Below are positions 34,289 through 42,956 of a stretch of DNA of 64,000 nucleotides, one piece after another (the stretch's first letter is position 1; each line of letters begins with the position of its first letter). Under the pieces are notes generated by a model. That model was not told the DNA's origin. It saw only the letters and a program-made list of their open reading frames with translations, and searched no databases. The stretch is from an uncultured Clostridia bacterium (GTDB lineage Bacteria > Bacillota > Clostridia > TANB77 > CAG-508). The stretch lies in NCBI GenBank assembly GCA_947573445.1, contig CANPFR010000005.1, forward strand, positions 1 to 64,000. The letters run 5' to 3'. A program made the position numbers and the translations under genes.

Positions 34289-35734
34289 ATGTATGTCAGA
34301 AAAGAAATAAGAGATTTTATGAAAAAGATGCCCAAAAATATGAAAATGCCTAAACATTGGAGAAAGTTTGTGAATGAACATAGTAAAGATTATAACTTAT
34401 TAATACAACACGGAAAGGCTTATGAATGCACTAATTGTGGTAAATATTCTTATGAAAATATGATGAGAAATAAGGCCAATATTCGTAAAGGAATATGTCC
34501 TTTTTGCGGAAAGGAGTTTTATATTGCAAGGAGTAACTTGAGAAGTTGCTCCTTTGTTTATGATTTAGCATCGATTGATAATGTGGATAATAAATTAATA
34601 ATTAGATATTTTGAAATTCGTAGGTCGTACGATTATCGAAAAAGAAGATTTAATGATAATATAGCAGAATATGCAAGAATTGTTCCTGAATATGATATAG
34701 AGTTGGTAAATGATAGATTTTATAGATTTTTAACATGGGAAAGAGTATATCATACTAATAACATAAAAAAATGGAGAGTTTTTACTGGCAGATATCGATT
34801 GCGTCAGCGTTACGAAGCTATATATTTGGAAGATATGAAAGAAAAATTGAAAGGAACAATTTATGAATATGCTCCATTAACAGAGGCCGTATTGTATTTA
34901 GGAAATCGTAGAACAGATTTTATGAATGTATTGAAAAAAGCAAAATATTCTAGTTTTGAATTATTGATGAAAGCTGGATTATATAATTTAGCATTAAGTA
35001 GACCAAAAGAATTTGATAAAAAAGGAAGTTTTGAAAAAAGATTTGGAGTAAATAAGAAATTTTATAGTTTTATGAAAAAACATGATATTTCCTATAATGA
35101 ATTACAAGTGTTACAGATAATTCAAAGACCCAATATTGCAAAAATAAGAAGATTATTGAGGATATCAAATTCAAATATAATGGATTTACAAGAAGCAAAT
35201 TCATATACCATTTTAATAAAACTGGAAGAATATTCAAAAAAACAAAAATATTTTTCAATACAAAATTATTTGGATTATATTAGAAATATGGAAAAACTTG
35301 AAGTACCTTTAACAAAAAAAGTACTTTTTCCAGAGAAATTTGATAAGGCACATGAGTTGAGCGTTAAGAAGGTAAAAATAGTAAACAATAAAATATTACA
35401 AGATAAGATTAAAGAAAGGTGTCATCAACTAGAGAAAAATCAGTATAAAGATAATATTTTCTTTATACGACCTGCTCAGAGTTTAGATGATATGAAGGAG
35501 GAAGCTAAGCAACAGAATAATTGCGTTTATAAAAATTATAGTGAAAGATATGCTAATGGAGGTACAGATATATATTTTTTAAGAAAGTTAGATGCTCCTA
35601 ATAAATCATTAGTGACAGTTGAGGTTTATAAAGGAAGAATAAGACAAAAGTATCAAAAAAAGAATAGACTAGTTACTAAAAGCCAAAATGAATTTTTAAA
35701 ATTATGGGAGAAAAAAGTTTTAAACGCAGCTTAA
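34289..35734 (+). CDS. pcfJ: PcfJ-like protein
   Basis: A 481-residue protein. An N-terminal zinc ribbon with C47, C50, C70 and C73 (YECTNCGKY and GICPFCGKEF), a long helical middle, and a C-terminal PcfJ domain with QNNCVYKNYSERYANGGTDI and VTVEVYKGRIRQKYQKKNR. The family is linked to pheromone-type conjugative plasmids and to integrative elements; its activity is not known. I chose the ATG at 34289 because AGGAGG (34278-34283) precedes it; the upstream in-frame ATG at 34244 lies in pcfK. The operon ends here at a strong terminator. Confidence 0.85.
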   Translation: MYVRKEIRDFMKKMPKNMKMPKHWRKFVNEHSKDYNLLIQHGKAYECTNCGKYSYENMMRNKANIRKGICPFCGKEFYIARSNLRSCSFVYDLASIDNVDNKLIIRYFEIRRSYDYRKRRFNDNIAEYARIVPEYDIELVNDRFYRFLTWERVYHTNNIKKWRVFTGRYRLRQRYEAIYLEDMKEKLKGTIYEYAPLTEAVLYLGNRRTDFMNVLKKAKYSSFELLMKAGLYNLALSRPKEFDKKGSFEKRFGVNKKFYSFMKKHDISYNELQVLQIIQRPNIAKIRRLLRISNSNIMDLQEANSYTILIKLEEYSKKQKYFSIQNYLDYIRNMEKLEVPLTKKVLFPEKFDKAHELSVKKVKIVNNKILQDKIKERCHQLEKNQYKDNIFFIRPAQSLDDMKEEAKQQNNCVYKNYSERYANGGTDIYFLRKLDAPNKSLVTVEVYKGRIRQKYQKKNRLVTKSQNEFLKLWEKKVLNAA

Positions 35735-35746
35735 TTACATAATTTA

Positions 35747-35779
35747 GGAGATTATCTTTACAGAAAAAGATAATCTCTT
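35747..35779 (+). terminator. terminator ending the long element operon
   Basis: GGAGATTATCTTT pairs with AAGATAATCTC across a short loop (ACAGAAA), followed by TTTTC. It closes the 17.9-35.7 kb operon. Confidence 0.75.
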
Positions 35780-35963
35780 TTCATAAAAAAATGAATTTTC
35801 TATTAGAATCCCTATTTTTTAGGAAAAATTAAATTTGAAAAAGTAGCTCTATCCACCTATTTTTCTATATTCATTAACAATTTGAAAAATATTTTTTTTG
35901 AAATTGAATGATGAACTTAAAAGTATTATAATCTTTGTAAATAAAAAAAGGAGGGATATGTCT

Positions 35964-36257
35964 ATGGAAAGATTAATGTATATTGATATGGCAAAAGAAT
36001 TATTAGGGGATGAGTTATATTTACAATTATTAACTGCAATTTCAAAGGAAAACGAATCAGGGGATTTAGAAAGTTATGGAAGAGAGGTGATTGATAAATG
36101 TTGTTTGATAATTATTATGTTTGGTATGTCGAATGAAATAAAAATGGATAATATAAAATTATGTTTGGGTGAAAAAGTTATACCAATATCTTGCAAGGAG
36201 TTTTCTGATAAATATTTAAGATATGTGAGAGAGATTCAAGAACATATTTCAAAATAA
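35964..36257 (+). CDS. hypothetical helical protein
   Basis: A 98-residue helical protein (MERLMYIDMAKELLGDEL) with no recognised domain. I chose the ATG at 35964, nine bases after AAAGGAGGG; an ATG at 35958 is too close to that site, and a TTG at 35898 has no site. Convergent with the RHH gene, with a shared bidirectional terminator at 36260-36287. Confidence 0.6.
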   Translation: MERLMYIDMAKELLGDELYLQLLTAISKENESGDLESYGREVIDKCCLIIIMFGMSNEIKMDNIKLCLGEKVIPISCKEFSDKYLRYVREIQEHISK

Positions 36258-36259
36258 AA

Positions 36260-36287
36260 AATAAGCATAATTCAAATTACACTTATT
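36260..36287. terminator. bidirectional terminator
   Basis: AATAAG-N2-TAATT pairs with AATTA-N2-CTTATT between convergent genes; A and T runs flank both sides. Confidence 0.5.
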
Positions 36288-36298
36288 ATTTATTTTAT

Positions 36299-36637
36299 TT
36301 AAAGTTTATAGTCATCAAGGAATTCTTTAATGCAACCATTGATTAACCTGCTAAACGATATACCTGTTTGTTCTTTTTGTTTTATCAAAGCATCATAAAA
36401 TGTTTTCCTAAGAATAATGGAACGATAGATTGAATCAGTATTGTTAGGCTTTTTATAAAATCGTATTGGTTTATTCTTTAATAATGTGTTTTCAATACAT
36501 ACATTAATAATTTTGCTAACTGTAGCATCGAAGACATTTTGTGATAAATCTTGCAATTTAGAATACAAGTCTTGATCGATATGAACACTTCTTTGTATTG
36601 TTTCGTCTTTTGTATATAACCTATCGATAGCTTTCAT
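36299..36637 (-). CDS. tandem ribbon-helix-helix DNA-binding protein
   Basis: A 112-residue protein that appears to hold two ribbon-helix-helix units: 'QRSVHIDQDLYSKLQDLSQNVFDATVSKIINVCIENTL' (about 15-52) and 'YRSIILRKTFYDALIKQKEQTGISFSRLINGCIKEFL' (about 71-107), each a strand followed by two helices. A single chain with two units could fold as an intramolecular RHH pair. Ribosome site AGAGGTG on the minus strand. Two ATACA-N4-TGTAT palindromes upstream are probable operators, so it likely represses itself. Confidence 0.72.
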   Translation of the reverse strand: MKAIDRLYTKDETIQRSVHIDQDLYSKLQDLSQNVFDATVSKIINVCIENTLLKNKPIRFYKKPNNTDSIYRSIILRKTFYDALIKQKEQTGISFSRLINGCIKEFLDDYKL

Positions 36638-36653
36638 TTTAACACCTCTTATT

Positions 36654-36667
36654 ATACATATTTGTAT
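36654..36667. promoter_or_regulatory. RHH operator-like palindrome 1
   Basis: ATACA-TATT-TGTAT, directly upstream of the RHH gene's ribosome site. Confidence 0.5.
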
Positions 36668-36712
36668 GATATATTATACAAAATTAGTATTTGAAATGAT
36701 ACTGCATTTAAT

Positions 36713-36728
36713 CATACAAAAATGTATG
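36713..36728. promoter_or_regulatory. RHH operator-like palindrome 2
   Basis: CATACA-AAAA-TGTATG, the same spacing as the palindrome at 36654; a half-site ATACAAAA lies between them near 36677. Confidence 0.5.
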
Positions 36729-36806
36729 GTTGGTAGTTTGCTTTTTGAGAATAGTATAGTATAATATAAAAGGTATGAAATGAGATATAGGCTAGACTTA
36801 AAATAA

Positions 36807-36838
36807 AAAACTAACAATTTTTGCATTGCTAGTTTAAT
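36807..36838 (-). terminator. terminator of the minus-strand XRE gene
   Basis: AAACTA and TAGTTT with an inner ACAA/TTGC part form a stem; reading the minus strand, a T run follows. Located just after the XRE stop at 36845. Confidence 0.5.
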
Positions 36839-36844
36839 TTACAA

Positions 36845-37156
36845 TTATTTATTTAATAGATAGGAAATTAATTTTTCAATAACATCTTTATCTCTGGCAT
36901 CAAGTAGTTCAAATTTGTCATGAATATTAGAAAATTGTACGAGCCCTTTGAAAAGAGAGATAGGAGAGCAATTAGTGATTTTACAAATATTTATTATAGT
37001 ATCAACAGTTACTCCAACATTTCCATTTTCGATTTTTGAAAGATGATTTGGTGTAATATCAAGTTTTTCTGAAAATTCATCTTGAGTTAAGTTAAGGTTT
37101 GTTCTAATTTCTCTAATATTTTGACCTAGTATTATCATTTTTGCATTATCTTTCAT
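36845..37156 (-). CDS. XRE-family regulator
   Basis: A 103-residue protein. The HTH lies at about residues 10-68: 'LGQNIREIRTNLNLTQDEFSEKLDITPNHLSKIENGNVGVTVDTIINIC', a textbook Cro/CI domain, then 'SLFKGL' and a short helical tail. GGGAGG lies upstream on the minus strand. Divergent from the 37288 gene; the space contains a promoter overlapped by an AAGTAAT/ATTACTT inverted repeat. Confidence 0.9.
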   Translation of the reverse strand: MKDNAKMIILGQNIREIRTNLNLTQDEFSEKLDITPNHLSKIENGNVGVTVDTIINICKITNCSPISLFKGLVQFSNIHDKFELLDARDKDVIEKLISYLLNK

Positions 37157-37219
37157 TACAACCTCCCATTATTAGTATAAACGAAAAAATGCAAAAAATG
37201 AAATGCTTATTTTGACAAA

Positions 37220-37253
37220 TTTTAAGCAAAAAGTAATCAACATATAATTACTT
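37220..37253 (+). promoter_or_regulatory. promoter with overlapping operator-like repeat
   Basis: TATAAT (37243-37248) lies 17 bases after TTTTAA (37220-37225). AAGTAAT and ATTACTT (37231-37253) are inverse copies that overlap the -10 box. A candidate binding site for the divergent XRE protein. Confidence 0.45.
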
Positions 37254-37287
37254 TGGAGTAAATCATAAAGAAATGGAGGGAAGAAAT

Positions 37288-37644
37288 ATGAGATTCTCAA
37301 GTAAAAAACTATTAAAGAAATTACGAAAGAAATCAGAGAAACGACAAAAATTTAAAGAAATAAAAAAACAAGTTTTGGACAATTATAGAAAAGAAAATAA
37401 ATATAAATTTGTTTCTATGAACATATATGTTTTATTATTATTTATTTTACTTATAACTCAAAAAAGTAGAGATTTATTTTTAATTGGATATTGTTTTTTG
37501 AATATAATTTTTTTTCTATTGATGAAAAAAGAAAATAAAAAAGATGACACTATCGAACTATATTTTTTAAGAATAGAAAATCTTTATAGAGTCTGTAAAA
37601 AGAAGAAGATTCGTTGTACAAATAAAAAAAGGGTTATTAAGTAA
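37288..37644 (+). CDS. small two-helix membrane protein
   Basis: A 118-residue protein. A very basic N-terminal 45 residues (Lys/Arg every second or third position), two adjacent hydrophobic helices (about 48-66 and 72-88), then a basic tail. I chose the ATG at 37288 because GGAGGG precedes it. No family recognised. It lies under an apparently XRE-controlled promoter. Confidence 0.6.
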   Translation: MRFSSKKLLKKLRKKSEKRQKFKEIKKQVLDNYRKENKYKFVSMNIYVLLLFILLITQKSRDLFLIGYCFLNIIFFLLMKKENKKDDTIELYFLRIENLYRVCKKKKIRCTNKKRVIK

Positions 37645-37689
37645 TTATAACGAGAAAATGAAGTTTTAAAGCATTGTAGGAGGGGTAGT

Positions 37690-37995
37690 ATGAAAAAATA
37701 TAATGGGCAAACTAATATTTCAGGAGAAATTATAAGAAAGATGCGTGAAGAGAAGAAAATGTCAGTAGAAGAAATTTGTCAAAAATTAGAAAGTATGAAT
37801 GTTTCAATGAATAAATCGCAGTTATATCGAGTTGAAAAAGGAAAAGCAATATTAAAAGATTTTGAAATGACTGCATTGTTTATAATATTTGATATTGATT
37901 TTTCAGAAGTAAAGAATATTTTGAGAAATGGAAAGATGTGTCGAAAAACAATAAGTTGTGATACAATAAAAAGAAGATATAGAGAAATTTCATGA
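37690..37995 (+). CDS. XRE-like helix-turn-helix protein
   Basis: A 101-residue protein with an HTH in residues 10-70 (IIRKMREEKKMSVEEICQKL, then MNKSQLYRVEKGKAILKDFE), a less typical Cro/CI fold with a long first turn, and a basic tail. GTAGGAGG precedes the ATG. It may regulate the LysR/radical SAM cargo that starts next. Confidence 0.75.
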   Translation: MKKYNGQTNISGEIIRKMREEKKMSVEEICQKLESMNVSMNKSQLYRVEKGKAILKDFEMTALFIIFDIDFSEVKNILRNGKMCRKTISCDTIKRRYREIS

Positions 37996-38042
37996 AAATA
38001 CGATAAAATTTGGTTAAAAATGAAGAAAATACTAGATTTTTC

Positions 38043-38071
38043 TTGCATATATTAACATAATATGATATAAT
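38043..38071 (+). promoter_or_regulatory. promoter of the LysR gene
   Basis: TTGCAT (38043-38048), 17 bases, TATAAT (38066-38071), 50 bases before the LysR start. Confidence 0.65.
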
Positions 38072-38120
38072 GAGAAAAAACTTTTTTAATGTTTTGTTGT
38101 AAATGTAAGGGAGAAGATAG

Positions 38121-39038
38121 ATGTTCAATAGTTTTAACATATTAGATACGGATATAAACTTGAACTTATATAAAACGTTTTATATAGTTGCTACATCAAA
38201 AAGTTATTCGGATGCTAGTTTAAAATTACATAAATCAGTACCTGCAATAAGTACTAACATTAAAGATTTAGAAGGTATGCTGAATGTAATATTGTTTGAG
38301 CGAAAAAGTAATGGAGTTACTCTAACTGCATCAGGAGAAGAATTATATAAATATCTTGATAGAGCTTTTTCAGAAATTAGCAAGGGACAAAAAATTGTGA
38401 TGAAAAAAAATGATTTGGCTACTGGAGAATTAATTATAGGCTGTCCATCTCATATAGCGACAAATTACTTAATGAATTATATTGAACAAGCGCAAATAGA
38501 TTATCCAGAATTAAAAGTCCAATTATTGAGTGGACTAAATGCTAGAGAGTTATTGTTAGAACTCAAAGAACATAGGATTGATTTTGTGATAGACAGTACT
38601 CAAATAGAAACTCTTGATGATGATATAATCAAAGATGAAATAAAAATGATACCTAATATATTTGTATCAAACTATCCTTTGAAGATAGAGGATATAAAAG
38701 AATTAGAAAAGCAAAAATGTATTTTGCCATTTGAGAATACATCAACAACTAAAAATTTGATCAAGACTTTGAAAGAATATGACGTATCAATTGATGTAAA
38801 TATGCAGATTGATATTACAGAAGTTAGAATTGACGCAGTAAAAAGAGGTTTTGGAATAGGTTATGTTATGAAAGATATTGTAGAAAGGCAGTTACAAAGT
38901 GAAGAACTATTTGAAGTTGAAATGCCAATTGAGTTGCCTTCTTCAAGATTAAATTTAATCTATTTAAAGGAATATTTAACAAGAGCTGATAAAAAATTTA
39001 TAAAACAATATTTAGATATGAAAATAAAAACATCATAA
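38121..39038 (+). CDS. LysR-type transcriptional regulator
   Basis: A 305-residue protein. The winged HTH lies in residues 15-75 (FYIVATSKSYSDASLKLHKS, then AISTNIKDLEGMLNVILFERK, then LTASGEEL). A substrate-binding domain covers about 95-300 (GELIIGCPSHIATNYLMNYI). It should sense a small molecule and control the neighbouring radical SAM operon, which has its own promoter 80 bases after the LysR terminator. Same-strand placement rather than the usual divergent one is a little unusual. Confidence 0.92.
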   Translation: MFNSFNILDTDINLNLYKTFYIVATSKSYSDASLKLHKSVPAISTNIKDLEGMLNVILFERKSNGVTLTASGEELYKYLDRAFSEISKGQKIVMKKNDLATGELIIGCPSHIATNYLMNYIEQAQIDYPELKVQLLSGLNARELLLELKEHRIDFVIDSTQIETLDDDIIKDEIKMIPNIFVSNYPLKIEDIKELEKQKCILPFENTSTTKNLIKTLKEYDVSIDVNMQIDITEVRIDAVKRGFGIGYVMKDIVERQLQSEELFEVEMPIELPSSRLNLIYLKEYLTRADKKFIKQYLDMKIKTS

Positions 39039-39070
39039 AAGTGTTTTTTGATGAAAATTGAATAATTATT

Positions 39071-39112
39071 TTAAAGTGTTTTAAGTAAATCTTAAAGCAC
39101 TTTAATTTTTTG
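39071..39112 (+). terminator. terminator of the LysR gene
   Basis: TTAAAGTG-TTTTAAG pairs with CTTAAA-GCACTTTAA, followed by TTTTTT. Confidence 0.7.
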
Positions 39113-39116
39113 CTAA

Positions 39117-39145
39117 TAGACACGTAAATAGAAACGTAGTATAAT
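39117..39145 (+). promoter_or_regulatory. promoter of the viperin-like/PfkB operon
   Basis: TAGACA (39117-39122), 17 bases, TATAAT (39140-39145). One mismatch to the vegetative consensus in the -35, so the operon is likely well expressed, with LysR as a possible modulator. Confidence 0.65.
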
Positions 39146-39179
39146 TTCTTAGGAAAAATCTGGAAGGGAGATTATAAAA

Positions 39180-40826
39180 TTGCAAGAGAAAGAAATCTGT
39201 TGGAATATTACGACGAAATGCAATCAAAATTGCAGATATTGTCATAGATTTTTAAATATTGCTGATTTAGACATTGAAGAAAATAAAAAAATATTGATGA
39301 AACTAATAAGGGATAATATTACGGATATCACATGGACTGGAGGAGAAGCCTTGTTGTATCCTGGTTTGTCGGAACTTTTGAAAATAGCTCATGAAAATGG
39401 AATACGAAACAAATTGATAACAAATGGAATCGTACTTGCTGGAAATGAAAAAATGAAAAGTATATATCAATATCTAGATAGTTTAACTTTATCGATTGAT
39501 TCTGTTAGTGATAAAATAAATAAGGAAATAGGTCGAGGGGAAGAACATTATAAAAATATAAAACAGATTTTAGAATATTTAAAAGGAAGAAATCTTAATA
39601 CTACGATTAATACAGTATTAAGCCAGAAAAATATACAAAATATTCAGGAATTAGGAGAATTTTTAAGCCAATACGATATAACAGCTTGGCGAGTGTTTAA
39701 ATTCATGCCATTGAGAGAAACTGCCCAAATAAATAAAGAAGAATTTGAAATAACCGATGATCAGTTCGAAAGAAGTAAACAGATTTTTAGAAGATTTACT
39801 AAGATTTCTAAAATAGAATTTAGAACTGAACAAGATATGGAAGATAAATATGTTTTAATTGTAGCTAATGGAGATATCATTCAAACACAAGACGGAAAAG
39901 ATGTAAAAAAAGGCAATGCAAGATATAAAAATTTGACGGAATTTATAGAAAGTAAGATGATAAAGATGAAACTGCTAGAATTAAAAGATAATGCTTCCAA
40001 TTTAGTGATTGTTGGAAATATAGCTTATGATATATTAGATTTTAGTCATTTAAAAACGAAACGAGAAAGTATAGTAGATATAGGAGGGGCATGTGTATTT
40101 ACTTCAATACCGGCAAGCCAATTCTCAAGAGTGGGAATTGTAGGTAAGATAGGAAAAGACTTTGACATTTCAAAATTTTATGGTTATAATATTGATTTAT
40201 CAGCAATTCAAAGTATAGATAGTCCAACAACAAGATTTTATACAATATGGAATAGTGAAGATGGGCAGGAAAGAACTGTTATTGGTGAGGTTGCAAAAGA
40301 AATGGAAGTTGGAGCCAATGATATTCCGAAAAAGTTTTTAGGAGCAAAGCATTTTCATTTAACAACAGCAACTCCAGAAAAGCAATTAGAGTTGATACAT
40401 TTTTTGAGAACGAACACAAATGCAACGATAAGTGTAGATACAATAGATGAATTTGCAAGGCAACCAAAATGTAGAGAAGTATTTGATAATGTAGATATAG
40501 CTTTTGTTGATAAGGAATATACTAACTTATTAAATTGTAAAGCACCAATAAAAATAATAAAGTGTGGAAAGAAAGGATGTATCTATTATTCGAAAGAAAA
40601 AAAATTCCCAGTATATTCTAAGATAGTTGCTGATGAAAATGTAGTTGATAAAACAGGAGCTGGAGATTGCTTAAACGGAGTATTTTTGAATTTAATAAAC
40701 AATGGAGTAAAAGAAGAACAGGCATTAAAAATTGCAGTAGATACAGCCACAGAATCAATAAAACAAAAAGGAATTATGAATTTTCGATTACCAAGATTAA
40801 ATAATAAAGAAGAAAGAGAGGTTTAA
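39180..40826 (+). CDS. viperin-like radical SAM domain fused to a PfkB-family kinase
   Basis: A 548-residue fusion. Residues 5-265 are a radical SAM domain: cluster cysteines C14, C18, C21 (KCNQNCRYCH), WTGGEAL (54-56), LITNG, SIDSV (105-109), IGRG (117-120), INTVLSQKN (143-151), AWRVFKF (169-175) and FEITDDQFE (189-197). In that order these match viperin motifs (CNxxCxxC, SGGEP, SNG, CDSF, IGRG, INSVINxxN, RWKVFQ, D-E-F-E). Residues 270-545 are a PfkB/ribokinase-like kinase: NLVIVGNIAYDIL at its start, then DIGGACVFTSI, and DKTGAGDCLNG with catalytic GAGD at 493-496. Viperins make dideoxy-didehydro nucleotides; PfkB enzymes phosphorylate sugars or nucleosides, so a nucleoside product is plausible (inference). 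Start is TTG behind GGAAGGGAG. Confidence 0.85.
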   Translation: MQEKEICWNITTKCNQNCRYCHRFLNIADLDIEENKKILMKLIRDNITDITWTGGEALLYPGLSELLKIAHENGIRNKLITNGIVLAGNEKMKSIYQYLDSLTLSIDSVSDKINKEIGRGEEHYKNIKQILEYLKGRNLNTTINTVLSQKNIQNIQELGEFLSQYDITAWRVFKFMPLRETAQINKEEFEITDDQFERSKQIFRRFTKISKIEFRTEQDMEDKYVLIVANGDIIQTQDGKDVKKGNARYKNLTEFIESKMIKMKLLELKDNASNLVIVGNIAYDILDFSHLKTKRESIVDIGGACVFTSIPASQFSRVGIVGKIGKDFDISKFYGYNIDLSAIQSIDSPTTRFYTIWNSEDGQERTVIGEVAKEMEVGANDIPKKFLGAKHFHLTTATPEKQLELIHFLRTNTNATISVDTIDEFARQPKCREVFDNVDIAFVDKEYTNLLNCKAPIKIIKCGKKGCIYYSKEKKFPVYSKIVADENVVDKTGAGDCLNGVFLNLINNGVKEEQALKIAVDTATESIKQKGIMNFRLPRLNNKEEREV

Positions 40827-40829
40827 TAG

Positions 40830-41216
40830 ATGACTAAAATTAGAATTCTAATAGCTCATAATGACGAAAATGTGAGAAAAACAATTGTTGATTCGGTAAA
40901 TACTTTAGATTATGTGGAAGTTGTTGGAACTGCAAAAGATGGTGTTGAAACTTATAATAAAATTATAGATTTAAAGCCAGAAGTAGTTTTTACGAAATAT
41001 AATTATAGTAATATGCCAGGATTAGAATTAATGAGAAAAACAAAAGAGAAATTGAAGGAGCATTTTCCAAGTTTTAATACGATAGGGCAAATACCAGAAA
41101 ATGAATTAAAAGAAGCTATTAGTATTACGGGTGAAAAGTTAAATGCTTTTGTAAGGCAACCGTATGATGGAGAGGCAGTAGAGATTATGAAAGCATATAA
41201 AGAATATAATGGATGA
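40830..41216 (+). CDS. pseudo-receiver protein (receiver fold without phospho-Asp)
   Basis: A 128-residue single-domain protein with response-regulator receiver layout: IRILIAHNDENVRKTIVDSV at the start, KPEVVFTKYNYSNMPGLELM in the middle, and the usual later Lys region. The phospho-acceptor, expected in the 'PDVVLLD' strand, is Lys (VVFTK, residue 56), so normal phosphorylation is impossible. There is no DNA-binding domain. It begins 4 bases after the fusion gene and is surely co-expressed; it may bind a partner or a ligand. Confidence 0.75.
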   Translation: MTKIRILIAHNDENVRKTIVDSVNTLDYVEVVGTAKDGVETYNKIIDLKPEVVFTKYNYSNMPGLELMRKTKEKLKEHFPSFNTIGQIPENELKEAISITGEKLNAFVRQPYDGEAVEIMKAYKEYNG

Positions 41217-41383
41217 AATAAAAAGAAATAACTAAAAAAACTTGTAATTTTAAGGTTTTTGTGATATTATTAGTAAGTCTTAATAGTATATTTGAAATAT
41301 ATAAAATAATTTTTAACGAAAGGAGGTATTGTTTTTCTTTTTTGTTACTGAAAATTTGTGTTATTATTAAAGGAGAGATAACA

Positions 41384-42937
41384 ATGAATGTTTTTGATTC
41401 ACCAAAACGGTACAAAGATTCTATTTTAGAATCAGTTATGGTGTCTGAATCTAAAACGAAAAAATTTAATGGGAAGTCATTTACTTGTGTATTTTTTACA
41501 AAATTTTGTAATGCTGGTTGTCCATTTTGTTTTTTTAGATCAGATACTCGAAAGTATGCAATTCCACAGGAAAAATTTGAGTTTTCAGATTATGGCTTTG
41601 AAAGATTTATTAAATTTATGAATGCTTCTAACAATGGATATTTGTTGATTTCTGGTGGTGGAGAACCTTTTGAAAAAGAAAACTATGTAATGGAATCAGT
41701 AAAACGTGTCAAGACTGACAGAATTGTCATTGTTACAAGTGGAATTTGGGCTCAAAATTATGATAATGCAGAAAGAATTATTTTTAAACTGCATGAATGT
41801 ATCCGAAACAGAAATGATAATTTAAAAGTTGTTTTAAGGTTAAGTTTAGACAAATCTCACTATCAGCAGTTAGGTTATGATTTAGTAAATAACATTGTTA
41901 GTATATTTAGAAAAAATTTTAGTATGAATAGCAATTTTGAATTACAGATTCATACTATGATTGATGATGTAACGATTGATAATGTTATTAAAAAATTGGG
42001 AGACTGTAAAAAAATTGATGGTGGTGAGGTGCGAATATCCGATAATGAGAAGTTAATTAAAATTGTGCCTAAAAGGTGCAGGATTCTATTTGATGATGGA
42101 TACGAAATTTTGGTTGGAATGGCAAAAACATTTTATCCTAACCTGAAAGTTAATTTACTGAATCCTTCAACATTAAAAAAAGCTTTAAGTGTATTTGATG
42201 AGGATATGGATTATAGTGAGTATGAGAATCCATCAGTAGTAACTAACTTGAATACTCAATTGGGATTTGACTTTTGGATCAACTACAATGGAAATATTAC
42301 TACTTGGGGAAATCAACAATTGGATAATTTAAACAATCTATATGTTGATGACTACAATAAAATTGTGGCAAAATTATACTCTAATATCATTAGTTATTCT
42401 TTTATTGATAAAGGTTATTATTATCGTGAAAAAATAATTAATGAAGTTAATCCGAAAGCAGTTTTGCGTTCTAAGGCAATCAATATTAGAGATTATGCAG
42501 GAGCGCTCATATTGGAGGAACGGAAAACAGCATTGTATTATGCTATTCGAGTTATACAAGATTATTTAAATACTGGTATTCTAAATGTTTCTGATTTAAC
42601 TAGGCTTCCTACTGAATTGTATGAAACCATAAAATTGAGTCAAGAAGAAATTGCTAAATTATATAATAGTTCCGAATATAATATTCTGACTCAGTATGCT
42701 GAAAATGAACAATATGATGTTGAACAATGGATTGATATTTTCACACTGATTCGGCTAGGACATTATGATGTAACACCTAATCAAATTTCTAATGCTTTAG
42801 CGATATTCAATCATCGATTTAATGAAACTGTAACAGACATTAATAGTTTAGTTTCTACGAATAGTAGTGAACAGTATGCAAGACTCATTGAAAGAATAAC
42901 TTTTATGAAAAAAGAGGCTATTGAATTTTGTATGTAA
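41384..42937 (+). CDS. second radical SAM protein with long helical C-terminus
   Basis: A 517-residue protein. Radical SAM cysteines C42, C46, C49 (FCNAGCPFCFF), GGGEPF at 91-96, a VTSGIWAQ strand and a TIM-barrel-like continuation to about 340; residues 340-517 are helical and not recognised. There is no SPASM-type cysteine cluster at the end. The chemistry and substrate are unknown. I chose the ATG at 41384 because AAAGGAGAG precedes it, although the frame is open from 41261. Intergenic space of 167 bases upstream suggests its own promoter or a processing site. Confidence 0.82.
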   Translation: MNVFDSPKRYKDSILESVMVSESKTKKFNGKSFTCVFFTKFCNAGCPFCFFRSDTRKYAIPQEKFEFSDYGFERFIKFMNASNNGYLLISGGGEPFEKENYVMESVKRVKTDRIVIVTSGIWAQNYDNAERIIFKLHECIRNRNDNLKVVLRLSLDKSHYQQLGYDLVNNIVSIFRKNFSMNSNFELQIHTMIDDVTIDNVIKKLGDCKKIDGGEVRISDNEKLIKIVPKRCRILFDDGYEILVGMAKTFYPNLKVNLLNPSTLKKALSVFDEDMDYSEYENPSVVTNLNTQLGFDFWINYNGNITTWGNQQLDNLNNLYVDDYNKIVAKLYSNIISYSFIDKGYYYREKIINEVNPKAVLRSKAINIRDYAGALILEERKTALYYAIRVIQDYLNTGILNVSDLTRLPTELYETIKLSQEEIAKLYNSSEYNILTQYAENEQYDVEQWIDIFTLIRLGHYDVTPNQISNALAIFNHRFNETVTDINSLVSTNSSEQYARLIERITFMKKEAIEFCM

Positions 42938-42956
42938 ACGAAAGGAGTGAATGTGT

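Noticed and set aside
41329-41370. Phe/Tyr-rich 13-codon frame before the second radical SAM gene, possible leader peptide
   Set aside because: The start would be TTG only two bases after AGGAGG, too close for initiation, and no alternative hairpins are evident.
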